From Beggiatoa alba B18LD (lineage in GTDB: Bacteria; Pseudomonadota; Gammaproteobacteria; Beggiatoales; Beggiatoaceae): a DNA stretch of 64,000 nucleotides. The DNA is taken from assembly GCF_000245015.1 (NCBI RefSeq), contig NZ_JH600070.1:885594-949593 (forward strand), read 5' to 3'. Below, piece after piece: positions 54,160-63,484 of the stretch; within the stretch, counting starts at the first letter, position 1, and the number at the start of each line of letters is the position of its first letter. The notes under the pieces were generated by a model. It was not told the origin of the DNA. It did not search any database and saw only the letters and a list, made by a program, of their open reading frames with translations. The position numbers were made by a program, and so were the translations under genes.

Positions 54160-54741
54160 TTAACGATAAAAGGCTTGCGGGAATTTTTCAGTAATTAACA
54201 TAATGGCTTTGCCTTGAGAAAAAACGCGATATGTGCGAGAAAATAAAATATCGTCGTTTTCTAATGCAAAGTGATGAGCCCGTTGTTGGGCGGGTTCTGT
54301 GCAAAAACTCAGTTTTTCCTTAAATGTTTCTAAACGATGGGCAAGCCATAATTTACCAATAGGTACTTGACTGGTTAATAACTGCTCACGAAATTCAGGG
54401 CTTAAACGGTCAGGGACAATAATCGATTCTGCATAAAGCCAATTTTTTCCGCTGTGTTTCCCTTGTAATAAAATATCGCGTTGAATAATACCTTGTCCCT
54501 GCTGAATCTCTAGGGCAGGAATAGCTTGTGGGCTTGCTTGTAAGGTTTCTGCGAGTTTGACGACGTGAATCGGCTCTTGTAAGTAAGCCTCTAACAGTTC
54601 GGTTAATGTTCCATCCGTGATTAATAAGATACGTTGAAAGGCACTTAACGCATCAAGCACTAAATGTCCTTCTTGCAAGGTGATTGCTGTGTGTGCAGAG
54701 GGTAAATACCGCTCAGGGTCTTGCCAATTATCTGCGTTCAT
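54160..54741 (-). CDS. Chorismate pyruvate-lyase family protein (DUF98/UbiC-like)
   Basis: 193 residues. It matches the chorismate lyase pattern: LLITDGTLTELLEAYL, IQRDILLQG with the substrate arginine, YAESIIVPDRLSPEF, PIGKLWLA, and RTYRVFSQGKAIMLITEKFP with the conserved glutamate. The family splits chorismate into 4-hydroxybenzoate and pyruvate. As the last gene of a five-gene run with an acyl carrier protein and an AMP ligase, it may supply 4-hydroxybenzoate as a starter, as Rv2949c does with FadD22 in mycobacterial phenolic glycolipid synthesis, rather than for ubiquinone. Confidence 0.8.
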   Translation of the reverse strand: MNADNWQDPERYLPSAHTAITLQEGHLVLDALSAFQRILLITDGTLTELLEAYLQEPIHVVKLAETLQASPQAIPALEIQQGQGIIQRDILLQGKHSGKNWLYAESIIVPDRLSPEFREQLLTSQVPIGKLWLAHRLETFKEKLSFCTEPAQQRAHHFALENDDILFSRTYRVFSQGKAIMLITEKFPQAFYR

Positions 54742-54768
54742 CCTGTTTCATCTCTTTTCAACCCTGAC

Positions 54769-55584
54769 TTATCCGTGCATCAGTAATGCGTCATGGCATG
54801 ACAGTGGGCTATAAGTACCATCAAATTGATAACCGAAGAGTTCTATATCTTCCGCGAAATGTTCAGCAACCAGTTGGCGCGTTTTAGGGGTGTAATAATG
54901 GCGGTAATCGGTGCGATTACTCTGATTTAAATGGGGTAAGGCGGGAATATCTAGCCCAATGTGTTGACAGATAGATTGGAAATCTTGGCTTAAATTTTCA
55001 TAACGTCCAACAAAATCAACTAATAACTTTCCATGTTCATCCGCCAGTACGGTTTTTTGCAATTTAGTTGCGCCTTTAGGAAAAGGGTTTTTTGTATGAA
55101 TCACCCAGTCTAAATAAGCGTCGAAATGAGGAAAAGATTTCACTAATTCATAACGTGGATTTGTCGTTTCTTTGAGTAAAAAGTGATACATAGAAACTTG
55201 CCAATCCCATGGATTACGCACAAAGGCAAATTTATAAAATTGTTGGAATTGTTCTGCGGGTAATATTTTTTGTGCATCACTTGCTTTTGCGTGCAATAGC
55301 ATCGTTTCCCACATGGTATAAAGGGGATTAAGTTGACCATTTAAGTGTTTCGCAGGACGATGAATTTTAAAGTGTTCTGGCTCTTCTGTATGGTCTTTTA
55401 ACGCTTCACGAATACTAATGCCTGCTGCTTTAGCAACATGGAAAAAAATAAATTTATGTGTATGAGAGATAAGCATATTTTTAGCACACGATGTCAGCAT
55501 GAAATAAAAAAGCACGTTGTTAACGCACAAGGTTTTTATACGCTTTTGTAGCTTCATAGAAAACGGATAAAACCGATTAACCAT
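54769..55584 (-). CDS. Sulfotransferase family protein
   Basis: Up to 271 residues; conserved sequence begins near residue 37 (HKFIFFHVAKAAGISIREAL), where the 5'-phosphosulfate loop reads AKAAGIS. The 3'-phosphate segment FAFVRNPWDWQVSMYHF and a C-terminal VDFVGRYENLSQDFQ block complete the Sulfotransfer_2 pattern. It should move sulfate from PAPS to a hydroxyl group of a small molecule or glycan. The true start is unclear: ATGs at 55584, 55557, 55500 and 55476 all lack a good ribosome site. It lies between the radical SAM and chorismate lyase genes, 27 bases before the latter. Confidence 0.85.
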   Translation of the reverse strand: MVNRFYPFSMKLQKRIKTLCVNNVLFYFMLTSCAKNMLISHTHKFIFFHVAKAAGISIREALKDHTEEPEHFKIHRPAKHLNGQLNPLYTMWETMLLHAKASDAQKILPAEQFQQFYKFAFVRNPWDWQVSMYHFLLKETTNPRYELVKSFPHFDAYLDWVIHTKNPFPKGATKLQKTVLADEHGKLLVDFVGRYENLSQDFQSICQHIGLDIPALPHLNQSNRTDYRHYYTPKTRQLVAEHFAEDIELFGYQFDGTYSPLSCHDALLMHG

Positions 55585-55622
55585 GATATTAATCGGTTAT
55601 TATCTATTTGTTTCTATTGCTA

Positions 55623-56894
55623 TTAGTACATATCCGCTAAACGTTTACCAAGACTTTTACCCACATAATCACCGTGTAGAATGCCCTTCGGTGTTAAAAC
55701 AACTTCTGTATCGGACAGCGTGATATAACCGTCTTCCTGCAATTTATTCAGTTCTGCACCGCATAAACTACTGAGTTTAAAGCCGTGTTTCTTTTGGAAA
55801 GCGGTTAAATCGAGGTGTATTAGTTTCATCCCAAGAACGACATCGCGAATCATTTGGTCTAAACATGTGAGGTAATGCCCACGATTAATCGGCAATTCCC
55901 CCGCTTCTACCATACTGATGTATTTATCAGCATCATTACTGTTTTGATAAACCCAAGTGCCTAATCGTCCAAAGGCTGACGTACCAAAGGCATAGCAATC
56001 ATCTCCCCGCCAAATGCTCGGCGCGTGTACGTGGGTATAACGCCCTTCTTTGGTAAACGTGAAGAAACTCCAAGGGCGATATTGGGCTTCATCAAATTTA
56101 TTTAGCGCATACTGCATAAAGTCTAATTCTTGGTCATCTGAAGGCAGTTGTAAGGATTCATTCCGCACTTCAATAAAATATTGCGTATTGGTGTACAACT
56201 CCATTTTATAGACGGTAATGCTATGCACACCTGTTTCTAACGCACGATTAACGCTGTATTCCCATGTATCGGGTTTTTCGCCCGCTAAACCGCTCATTAA
56301 GTCAATATTAACAACAGCGTTGGTACTTTTAGCGAATTCAATTGCACGCAAGACTTTTGCTTCTGTATCTTGGCGGTTAGAGAGTTTAATAATGTCATCG
56401 GAGAGGGATTGCACGCCCAAACTGATACGGTTAACGCCTAATTCTTTTAAAACATCGGCTTTTTTCTCCGTTAAGGTGACGGGTTCACCCTCAACGGTAA
56501 ATTCGGCGTTATCTAAATTGAAATGTTGCCGTAACGTATCGGTGATTTGCTTTAGATTATCACCCGCTAACAAGGTCGGTGTGCCACCGCCAAAATAGAC
56601 GGAGTTCACAGGACGTTTACCTAAACCAAATTGTTGGTTTGCCAGCGTGATTTCCTTGCATAAGGCATCGACATATCTATCAATCTCAGATTTACGGCTG
56701 TTTGTAATGGTGCGGTAGTAGCAATAAGAGCACCGTTGCGCACAGAAAGGGCTATGCACGTAGAGATTTAACGGTCTATCCGTTTGCATCTCATCCACAT
56801 CCAATTTTTTCCAGTGGAGGAAATTCGGATAGTTAGTGATAAAGCCTTTACGTGACGGCTCCCAGTACGGATTTTCTTTGCGAGTATTAATCAT
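55623..56894 (-). CDS. HemN-like radical SAM enzyme
   Basis: 423 residues. NLYVHSPFCAQRCSYCYY provides the iron-sulfur cysteines C51, C55 and C58; the fourth cysteine found in true HemN is a tyrosine here. GGGTPT, EGEPVTLT, GVNRISLGVQS, NIDLMSGLAGE and a HemN_C-type C-terminal region (about 330-415) follow. Oxygen-independent coproporphyrinogen oxidase activity is unlikely in this context; HemN-like enzymes in biosynthetic clusters perform methylation or cyclopropanation. It is encoded between the acyl carrier protein and the sulfotransferase. Confidence 0.87.
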   Translation of the reverse strand: MINTRKENPYWEPSRKGFITNYPNFLHWKKLDVDEMQTDRPLNLYVHSPFCAQRCSYCYYRTITNSRKSEIDRYVDALCKEITLANQQFGLGKRPVNSVYFGGGTPTLLAGDNLKQITDTLRQHFNLDNAEFTVEGEPVTLTEKKADVLKELGVNRISLGVQSLSDDIIKLSNRQDTEAKVLRAIEFAKSTNAVVNIDLMSGLAGEKPDTWEYSVNRALETGVHSITVYKMELYTNTQYFIEVRNESLQLPSDDQELDFMQYALNKFDEAQYRPWSFFTFTKEGRYTHVHAPSIWRGDDCYAFGTSAFGRLGTWVYQNSNDADKYISMVEAGELPINRGHYLTCLDQMIRDVVLGMKLIHLDLTAFQKKHGFKLSSLCGAELNKLQEDGYITLSDTEVVLTPKGILHGDYVGKSLGKRLADMY

Positions 56895-56948
56895 AACAAT
56901 ACCTTTTTAAACAGAATAATCAGCGTAATAACAACGTTGATAGAGAGA

Positions 56949-57209
56949 TTAATGAGCGAGTTTGGTCGAAACGAATTGCGCAACGCTGTTTAAGTTTTGA
57001 AAGTAATCCATGTTCAGTTCATCTTCGCTGAATTTAATAGCGAAGTTTTCTTCAATCAGGCTGATAAATTCCATAATCGCAATAGAATCCAAGCCCAACC
57101 CCCCTTCAAACAAGGAGACTTGAGCGTCTAGCTCTTCTAAGCGTAAATTAACATCCAAACGATTCGCAATAATATCTTGTAATTGTTCAATAATTTTTTC
57201 GTTTTCCAT
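56949..57209 (-). CDS. Acyl carrier protein
   Basis: 86 residues from ATG 57209, which has AAGGTG about 6 bases upstream. The 4'-phosphopantetheine serine lies in GLDSIAIMEF, and the flanking helices (IIEQLQDIIANRLDV and LIEENFAIKFSEDEL) fit the carrier fold. It is not the fatty-acid AcpP; the position after an AMP ligase indicates a dedicated carrier of the operon. The open frame extends to 57254, overlapping the ligase, but the ribosome site argues against that start. Confidence 0.92.
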   Translation of the reverse strand: MENEKIIEQLQDIIANRLDVNLRLEELDAQVSLFEGGLGLDSIAIMEFISLIEENFAIKFSEDELNMDYFQNLNSVAQFVSTKLAH

Positions 57210-57234
57210 ACCAAACACCTTGATTTTTTGTATT

Positions 57235-58680
57235 TTAAGGGGATATAACAGCAAGTTTGCTTTGTTGCATTAACGCTTGTCTGTCAACTTTTCCACTGGG
57301 TAACAGGGGCATTGTTGTTAGAATGTTGATTTCATCGGGTACTGCATAATTCGGTAAAATAGTGAAACAAGAGTCACGAATCTGTTGAGGGGTAAACGTG
57401 TTCTCCGCCGCTAAGGTGCAATAGGCACAAATTCCTTGACCTTGTGCATTTTCTTGTTCAATCGGCACAATCACCGCTTTTTCTATGCCTGTTAGGCTTT
57501 CTATAGCTTTCTCAATTTCGGCAAAAATAACGAGATAGCCACGTCGATTAATGCTATGGTCGCAACGTCCCCAAATGACGAGATAATCATCAGGATAAAA
57601 ACTGGCTAAATCTCCTGTTTTAAATCCCCGCTGTCCCTGTTCTGCATTACTCAATCCCTGTGCGTATTCGTCCACATAACGATTAAAACCATAGCTATAT
57701 TGCAAATGCAATTCGCCCGTTGTGGAGTTTTCAGAAGGGGGGGAATGTGTAGCAGGTTCAGGCACAGATGCCGTTATTGATGGTAATGGACGTAAATAAC
57801 CGCTTGCCCGTTTTTCTAAGGGGTCACTGAGCCATGATGTTGCCACCGCGCCCATCTCAGTACTGCCGTATAAATTAACTAATAAGCCAAATTTTTCTTC
57901 AACCGCTGTAAATAAGGTTTTTGGCATTTTATCGCCCGCACTGACAATAAGACGGTAATGGCGTGGGGTTTGACAACCTTTAACTAATAATTGGCAGAGT
58001 GTGGGGGTTAAAAACACACTGTTTGGTTTGAATTGTTTATCAACAGCTAAGTAGCGAAAAATATTCGTTTTATCTTGTAGTGCAATATTAGCATTTGCCG
58101 ATAAAGCAGGTAGTAACCCTGCCCCTAAGCCGTACATATGAAAAATAGGGACAGGTAAAAAAACATTGTCTGTTGCGGTGAGTTGGAAACGGTCAACACA
58201 TTGTTCAGCATTGGCGAGTAAAGCCTTGTGGTGATATTCGACAATTTTTGCCATCCCCATACTGCCTGATGTTCGTAAATACAGGCGTTCTTGCTCAAGT
58301 GGTGCGGTGGTTGTGGTCGCGTGAGGATTTGGCGATAGGGTGAGAAACTGTTCTGGTGGGCTGTCTTGTGTGGTATCGCGGGTATTTTGAATGTGTAAAT
58401 GATAACGGCAAAATGCGGGCGGCGCGGGGCGATGGGGGTGAGGCGGATAAATAAAAAAACAATAGCCTTGACGAATCAGATATAACAGCGTCAAAACACT
58501 AAAAGTTTCATTTGAAAACTCTATAGCAATTCCTGTTTCTGGGGTAATTTTATGTTTTTTAAAAAAATGTTCTAACTTTTCAAAAATCAGTGGAATATCG
58601 TGATAAGTACAAGTTACTTGTCCATCACTGATTGTATTTGTCGCTACCGAGGGTTTTTCTAAATGTGTTAGCAATCCCAT
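57235..58680 (-). CDS. AMP-dependent acyl/aryl ligase
   Basis: 481 residues, ANL superfamily. P-loop YLRTSGSMGMAK (about 134-145), the A5-like NLYGSTEMGAVATSW, FKTGDLASFYPDDYLVIWGR, NRRGYLVIFAEIE and the C-terminal LPSGKVDRQAL with catalytic lysine K464. It should adenylate a carboxylic acid and load it on the carrier protein encoded 25 bases downstream. The Ser-Gly-Ser P-loop and the chorismate lyase in the same operon make 4-hydroxybenzoate a plausible substrate, but the pocket has not been assigned. It is the first gene of the operon. Confidence 0.88.
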   Translation of the reverse strand: MGLLTHLEKPSVATNTISDGQVTCTYHDIPLIFEKLEHFFKKHKITPETGIAIEFSNETFSVLTLLYLIRQGYCFFIYPPHPHRPAPPAFCRYHLHIQNTRDTTQDSPPEQFLTLSPNPHATTTTAPLEQERLYLRTSGSMGMAKIVEYHHKALLANAEQCVDRFQLTATDNVFLPVPIFHMYGLGAGLLPALSANANIALQDKTNIFRYLAVDKQFKPNSVFLTPTLCQLLVKGCQTPRHYRLIVSAGDKMPKTLFTAVEEKFGLLVNLYGSTEMGAVATSWLSDPLEKRASGYLRPLPSITASVPEPATHSPPSENSTTGELHLQYSYGFNRYVDEYAQGLSNAEQGQRGFKTGDLASFYPDDYLVIWGRCDHSINRRGYLVIFAEIEKAIESLTGIEKAVIVPIEQENAQGQGICAYCTLAAENTFTPQQIRDSCFTILPNYAVPDEINILTTMPLLPSGKVDRQALMQQSKLAVISP

Positions 58681-58931
58681 ATAACCACTCCATTGGTCTA
58701 AAGGTGGATGAGATTATCAGCAAGTTAAATTTTTAACGTTTTTTTTAAGGCTAGCACATTTAGCGCGATAAAAGAATTCAAAAGAATTGCTTTATAACGA
58801 ATTTAAAGGAGATTATATTGAGTTATTTAGGGTAAACTATAATTTTTTTTCGTTTTTTCAAAAAAATAGCGATAAGGAAGGATGAAAAAATCGGAACACG
58901 CGAATCAGATTCACCAGACAAGATTAAAATA
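58681..58931. other. Promoter side of the biosynthetic operon
   Basis: AT-rich sequence between the AMP ligase start and the MITE-like element. It should hold the operon promoter, but I could not choose a specific pair of boxes. No gene is seen. Confidence 0.45.
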
Positions 58932-59092
58932 TTGTCTGAATCAGGATTTTCAGAATTAACAGAATTAGCAGAATTTAAAACCCTCAAAACAAAAAGTCAG
59001 GTGAATGATGCTTTTTAATCCTGAAAATCCTGTGAATCCTGCTTCAGACAAGCTGTTGTCTTTTTTAAAATAAACTCGAAGAACTCAGGTTA
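58932..59092. repeat. MITE-like element, right part
   Basis: Starts TTGTCTGAATCAGG, carries four 9-base units (58943-58978), then AATCCTGAAAATCCTG and the inverse TTCAGACAAG, and ends CTCGAAGAACTCAGGTTA at 59092. The outer left terminus is missing. It separates the operon upstream region from the hybrid kinase stop codon. Confidence 0.72.
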
Positions 59093-59094
59093 AG

Positions 59095-62000
59095 TTAGGA
59101 AACAGTTTTTATATAAGATTTTAATAATTCACATAATTCTTTTTCTTGTAGCTGTTTTGCCAATTTTATCAGCATGTCGATAAAGTTTTGTAAAGCAGGT
59201 TCTTTTGCGACTAATTCCTGCCCATAGTCAATAATACCTTGCATATCACCTTGTAAGGCTAAATCGTAAAAAGTATCTAGTTGATGCTGATTAGGATGTA
59301 GGGGATACAGTACAGCAGTTTGTGTCGGTTTAATGGAGTTGTGCTGTTCAGGTAGGGGAATGTCATAAACCCAGATAAAATTGAGATATTCTTGTAAGGT
59401 ATTGAGGAGTAAATCAGCGGGAATGGGTTTTGCGATAAAGTTTTGACAGCCTGCTTCAATGCAAAGAACTCGGTCTGTTTCAAACACACTGGCGGAAATG
59501 GCGATGATAATAATATCTTTTAGTTCAGGATATTGTCTAATTTTTCGAGTGAGTGATAACCCATCGAGTTTAGGCATAACAATATCGGTTAAAAGTACAT
59601 CTGGGTGATATTTTAAAGCTTGTTCAAAGGCTTCTTGTCCATCCGTTGCTTCGATAATGTCAAATCCTAAGGGGCTGAGTAGGCTTCTAAGAATGTGGCG
59701 GCTGTCGTGGCTATCGTCCGCAATAAGAATTTTACAGGATGTGGGATGATTGGCATACGCGGGAAAGTGATAGCGACTAATACGCGGCATTTCGAGGTTA
59801 TGGTGTCGTTGTGTTTGAATAATGGGGGGTAAGTCTAGGCGGATAAAAAAGTGTGTTCCTCGTTTATATTGGCTACTGACGGTAATTTGTCCCGCCATCA
59901 TTTCTACTAGCTTTTTGGTAATCGCTAATCCTAAACCTGTTCCTTGTTCTCGGTAGCGCGGTTTTCCAAGTTGTTCAAATGGTAGAAAGATTTTTTCTAA
60001 TGATTCTGTGGCAATGCCAATGCCTGTATCTTCTATATGAAAGCAAAATTGTGAGTCTTGACGATATTCGACTGTAAAAGTAACGCTTCCACGGTTGGTA
60101 AATTTAACCGCATTGCTTAAGAGATTAATGAGTATTTGGCGCAGGCGTTTTGCATCGGCATAAACAATTTTGGGTAAAATACCATAGGTTTTATAGTTGA
60201 ATTCAACGCCTTTTTGCTCTGCGCGGGTTTGAAAGAGGTGTACTAGGTCACTTAGAAATTGTGATAAGTCCAATTCGCTAGGATGTAATTCCAAACGGTT
60301 GGCTTCAATTTTGGCAATATCTAAAATGTCGTTGATTAATGTGAGAAGATAATCTCCTGCCCGTTGAATAATACCAATGCGTTCACGGTGTTGTGGATTG
60401 AGGTTGATATCTCGGTAGAGTATTTGTGCATAGCCCAGAATGGCATTCAGTGGGGTACGCAGTTCATGGCTCATGTTGGCTAAAAACGTTGTTTTTGCGG
60501 AGTTTGCCACTTCGGCGACGTGTTTGGCTTCACGTAGGGCGGCTTCCGTTTGTTTTTGTTCCGTGATGTCTGTGACGCTACTCCAAATATAATTATGTCC
60601 ACCGCGTTCAATCAGTAGGCTATGCAGACGTACAGGGACTAAATGCCCTGCTTTATGGCGTAGTTCTTTTTCATAGGGGCGGAAGCTCCGCGTTTTCTTT
60701 AGGCTATCAATCCGTTCGTGTTCTAATGGGTGAAATTGTGGCGGGGTAATATCCCATAGAGTAATTTTGCCTTCAATTTCTTCAGGTTCGTACCCAAGCG
60801 CGTGGGCATAAGCGGGATTTACTTCAATAAAATCACCTGTCAGGCTAATCAGGGCGAGTCCAATTGGTGAGGCTGAAATAAGTGTTCTTAAATGTGCTTC
60901 ACTTTGACGCAAGGCTTGTTCAATTTGTTTGTGTTCTGTGATGTCTTGAACTGTGCCTAGAATGCGGGTCGGCTTGCCTTGATTATCATGAATTAATTCG
61001 CCTATGCAGTGTAAATAACGAACATGACCATCTGACCAGCGGATAATGCGGTATTCTGTATGATAAGGTTTATTTTGTTCTAGGGTATCTTGTAGCGAAA
61101 AGTAGTAAATTTCGCGGTCATCAGGGTGAATCAGTGCGTGTAAAATCCCACGATTGATAATAGGGTATTCTTCACGAGTCAGCCCAGAGATGCGGTAAAC
61201 TTCATCCGACCATTCTTCGGTATTGCTGATTAAATCCCAATCACGATGTCCTACGTGGGCAATGCGTTGTGCTTCGGCTAAACGTGCCTCGCTTTTACGC
61301 AATTGTTCTTCCATTTGTTTACGCAGGGTAATATCGCGTCCAACCAGTTGGAATTCTATTAAATTGCCGTATTCGTCAAAAATGGGCGAATCGGTCCATT
61401 CAAACCAACAGACTTGTCCTGTATGGTCGATATTAGGTTGTTCATAGGTAAGCACACGCGGTTCTTTAACATGTGTGCGGTGTAATTCTAGGTAATATTG
61501 GCGATTGTCTAAGGGGAGAACATGGAGAAAAGAGCGTTGTAATAGTTCTGCTCGAGATTTGCCAAAGTGTTGGCAATAGGCATTATTAACAAAAGTCAGA
61601 TGGGTATCGGGCGTAATACGACAGACTAATTCAGATTGTGATTCGACAATCGTGCGGTAGCAAGATTCGCTATGGCGCAATTCTTCTTCAACTCGCCGTT
61701 GTTCTGTAATATCAATGCCATTGCTGACGATATATTTAACTAACTGGTGTTCGTCAAGAATAACGCTGTTAGACCATGCAATTAAATGGCGTTTACCTTT
61801 TTTATCAACCCAATAGCTTTCGTATTGTAAAGGACATTGTTGTGGCGTGAGCTTGCTTAAGATATGTTGTAGATGGGGACTGTCTTCAGGGAGTAAAAAT
61901 AAATCAAAAATAGATAAGCCTTTGACTTCTTCAAAGTGATAACCTGTTAATTGTTCACAAGCCTGATTAAAACTGAAAACCCGTCCTTCTCTATCGATGA

Positions 62001-62496
62001 CAACAAGAAGGCTGCTTGCGGTTTGATAAATTGCTTTAATAAAATCCCGCTCTTCTCGCAAGGCTCTTTCCGCACTCTGCCGTGAAATTGCTTGTTGTCG
62101 TACAGCAAATAAGCGTTCGATAATGACGGGCAATAATTTAATATAATGTCCCTTTTTATCGCGCATGACATAATCGCCAACACCAAGTTTAATCGCTTCC
62201 ATCACGACTAATTCATGTCCCGCTTTTACTAATAAAATACTGGCGATACGTCGCCGTTGTTCTGCTAATAAGCGTAAAAACTGTAAGCCGTCAAAAGGGT
62301 GTAAATGATAGTCAAAAATCAACAAATCATAATGTTCATTTTGTAAACATAATAATCCCTGTTTTGCTTCTTTTATCCATGTCACATGATGCCCTATTTG
62401 CTGTAAATAATGCATCACTGACCTTGCTTGTATCGGGTTTGCACCAATGTAGAGAATTTGCAAAAGTTGTTTGGCGGGACGAGAGATTGGAAGCAT
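59095..62496 (-). CDS. Soluble hybrid histidine kinase: receiver-like, four PAS, HisKA, HATPase, REC
   Basis: About 1133 residues from ATG 62496; the longest frame uses TTG at 62511. The N-terminal receiver-like domain keeps D62 (LLIFDYHLHPFDG) but the acidic pair at its start is replaced (ILYIGANP), so phosphorylation is doubtful. Four PAS domains follow between about 155 and 655. HisKA has H677 (NMSHELRTPLN), HATPase DTGIGIA and GTGLGLAI, and the C-terminal receiver D971 (LLTDIVMPKLDG). The helical tail resembles that of the kinase at 38980. No membrane helix is present, so it senses cytoplasmic cues. Confidence 0.92.
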   Translation of the reverse strand: MLPISRPAKQLLQILYIGANPIQARSVMHYLQQIGHHVTWIKEAKQGLLCLQNEHYDLLIFDYHLHPFDGLQFLRLLAEQRRRIASILLVKAGHELVVMEAIKLGVGDYVMRDKKGHYIKLLPVIIERLFAVRQQAISRQSAERALREERDFIKAIYQTASSLLVVIDREGRVFSFNQACEQLTGYHFEEVKGLSIFDLFLLPEDSPHLQHILSKLTPQQCPLQYESYWVDKKGKRHLIAWSNSVILDEHQLVKYIVSNGIDITEQRRVEEELRHSESCYRTIVESQSELVCRITPDTHLTFVNNAYCQHFGKSRAELLQRSFLHVLPLDNRQYYLELHRTHVKEPRVLTYEQPNIDHTGQVCWFEWTDSPIFDEYGNLIEFQLVGRDITLRKQMEEQLRKSEARLAEAQRIAHVGHRDWDLISNTEEWSDEVYRISGLTREEYPIINRGILHALIHPDDREIYYFSLQDTLEQNKPYHTEYRIIRWSDGHVRYLHCIGELIHDNQGKPTRILGTVQDITEHKQIEQALRQSEAHLRTLISASPIGLALISLTGDFIEVNPAYAHALGYEPEEIEGKITLWDITPPQFHPLEHERIDSLKKTRSFRPYEKELRHKAGHLVPVRLHSLLIERGGHNYIWSSVTDITEQKQTEAALREAKHVAEVANSAKTTFLANMSHELRTPLNAILGYAQILYRDINLNPQHRERIGIIQRAGDYLLTLINDILDIAKIEANRLELHPSELDLSQFLSDLVHLFQTRAEQKGVEFNYKTYGILPKIVYADAKRLRQILINLLSNAVKFTNRGSVTFTVEYRQDSQFCFHIEDTGIGIATESLEKIFLPFEQLGKPRYREQGTGLGLAITKKLVEMMAGQITVSSQYKRGTHFFIRLDLPPIIQTQRHHNLEMPRISRYHFPAYANHPTSCKILIADDSHDSRHILRSLLSPLGFDIIEATDGQEAFEQALKYHPDVLLTDIVMPKLDGLSLTRKIRQYPELKDIIIIAISASVFETDRVLCIEAGCQNFIAKPIPADLLLNTLQEYLNFIWVYDIPLPEQHNSIKPTQTAVLYPLHPNQHQLDTFYDLALQGDMQGIIDYGQELVAKEPALQNFIDMLIKLAKQLQEKELCELLKSYIKTVS

Positions 62497-62651
62497 AACA
62501 GGGAAAAACAAGTTTTAATAAAACAAATGGTTAAATAGAATAAACTGAGGCATTAAGCCCTTTAAATCAGCACTGAGCAGATTCTAAGCAACATAACAAA
62601 ATCAGTTACAATACACAATTTTCATAAAACCAAGACTTGGAGAATCACAGC

Positions 62652-63440
62652 ATGGGATTTTTAGCAGGTAAACGTGCATTAATCGTTGGATTAGCAAGCA
62701 CTCGTTCAATTGCATGGGGAATTTCTCAAGCCATGTTACGCGAAGGTGCAGAATTAGCCTTTACTTATCAAGGCGAAAAACTGCAAGAACGGGTCATCAA
62801 AATGGCAGGAGAATGTGGTTCATCCCTCGTTTTTCCTTGCGATGTACAAGATGATGCACAAATTACAAGCGTCTTTGATAATCTAGCGAAAACATGGGAC
62901 GGCTTGGATATTATTGTCCATTCTGTGGCTTTTGCACCTGCTGAAGAACTTAAAGGGAGTTATTTAGATAACGCCACTCGTGAAGGTTTCCGTATTGCCC
63001 ATGATGTCAGCTCCTACAGCCTTTCTGCACTGGCAATGGCAGGACGGAAAATGATGCAAGGGCGTAATGCGTCTATTATGACACTCAGCTATTTAGGCGC
63101 AGAACGTGCTATGCCTAATTACAATGTTATGGGGTTAGCAAAAGCCAGTTTAGAAGCCAATGTCCGCTATTTAGCCTATAGCTTGGGCGCGGAAGGTATT
63201 CGCGTGAATGGCATTTCTGCAGGACCTATTCGTACATTAGCGGCAGCAGGCATTGCTGATTTCCGTAGCATGTTAGATTACGTACAGGAAAATGCGCCGT
63301 TACGTCGTAATGTAACCATTGAAGAAGTCGGCAATGTCGCTGCTTTCCTCTGTTCTGATTTAGCCTCAGGGGTAACAGGCGAAATTACCTATGTCGATTG
63401 TGGATTTAATACGATAGGTATGGGCGGATATAAATCTTAA
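62652..63440 (+). CDS. fabI: Enoyl-[acyl-carrier-protein] reductase (NADH)
   Basis: 262 residues, identical in length to E. coli Fab[23 protein letters not shown] starts the Rossmann fold; [26 protein letters not shown] (catalytic Tyr and Lys) and [11 protein letters not shown] follow. It performs the last reduction in each fatty-acid elongation cycle. GGAGA at 62639-62643 sits 8 bases before ATG 62652; a TTG at 62637 is part of that site. A terminator follows. Confidence 0.96.
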   Translation: MGFLAGKRALIVGLASTRSIAWGISQAMLREGAELAFTYQGEKLQERVIKMAGECGSSLVFPCDVQDDAQITSVFDNLAKTWDGLDIIVHSVAFAPAEELKGSYLDNATREGFRIAHDVSSYSLSALAMAGRKMMQGRNASIMTLSYLGAERAMPNYNVMGLAKASLEANVRYLAYSLGAEGIRVNGISAGPIRTLAAAGIADFRSMLDYVQENAPLRRNVTIEEVGNVAAFLCSDLASGVTGEITYVDCGFNTIGMGGYKS

Positions 63441-63451
63441 TCTGCATAAGC

Positions 63452-63480
63452 AAGCCATGTTATGAATTAACATGGCTTTT
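63452..63480. terminator. Terminator between fabI and the EAL-domain gene
   Basis: AAGCCATGTTA (63452-63462) pairs with TAACATGGCTT (63468-63478), followed by T residues. Outer AAGC/GCTT bases extend the stem. It lies between convergent genes. Confidence 0.8.
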
Positions 63481-63484
63481 GTGC

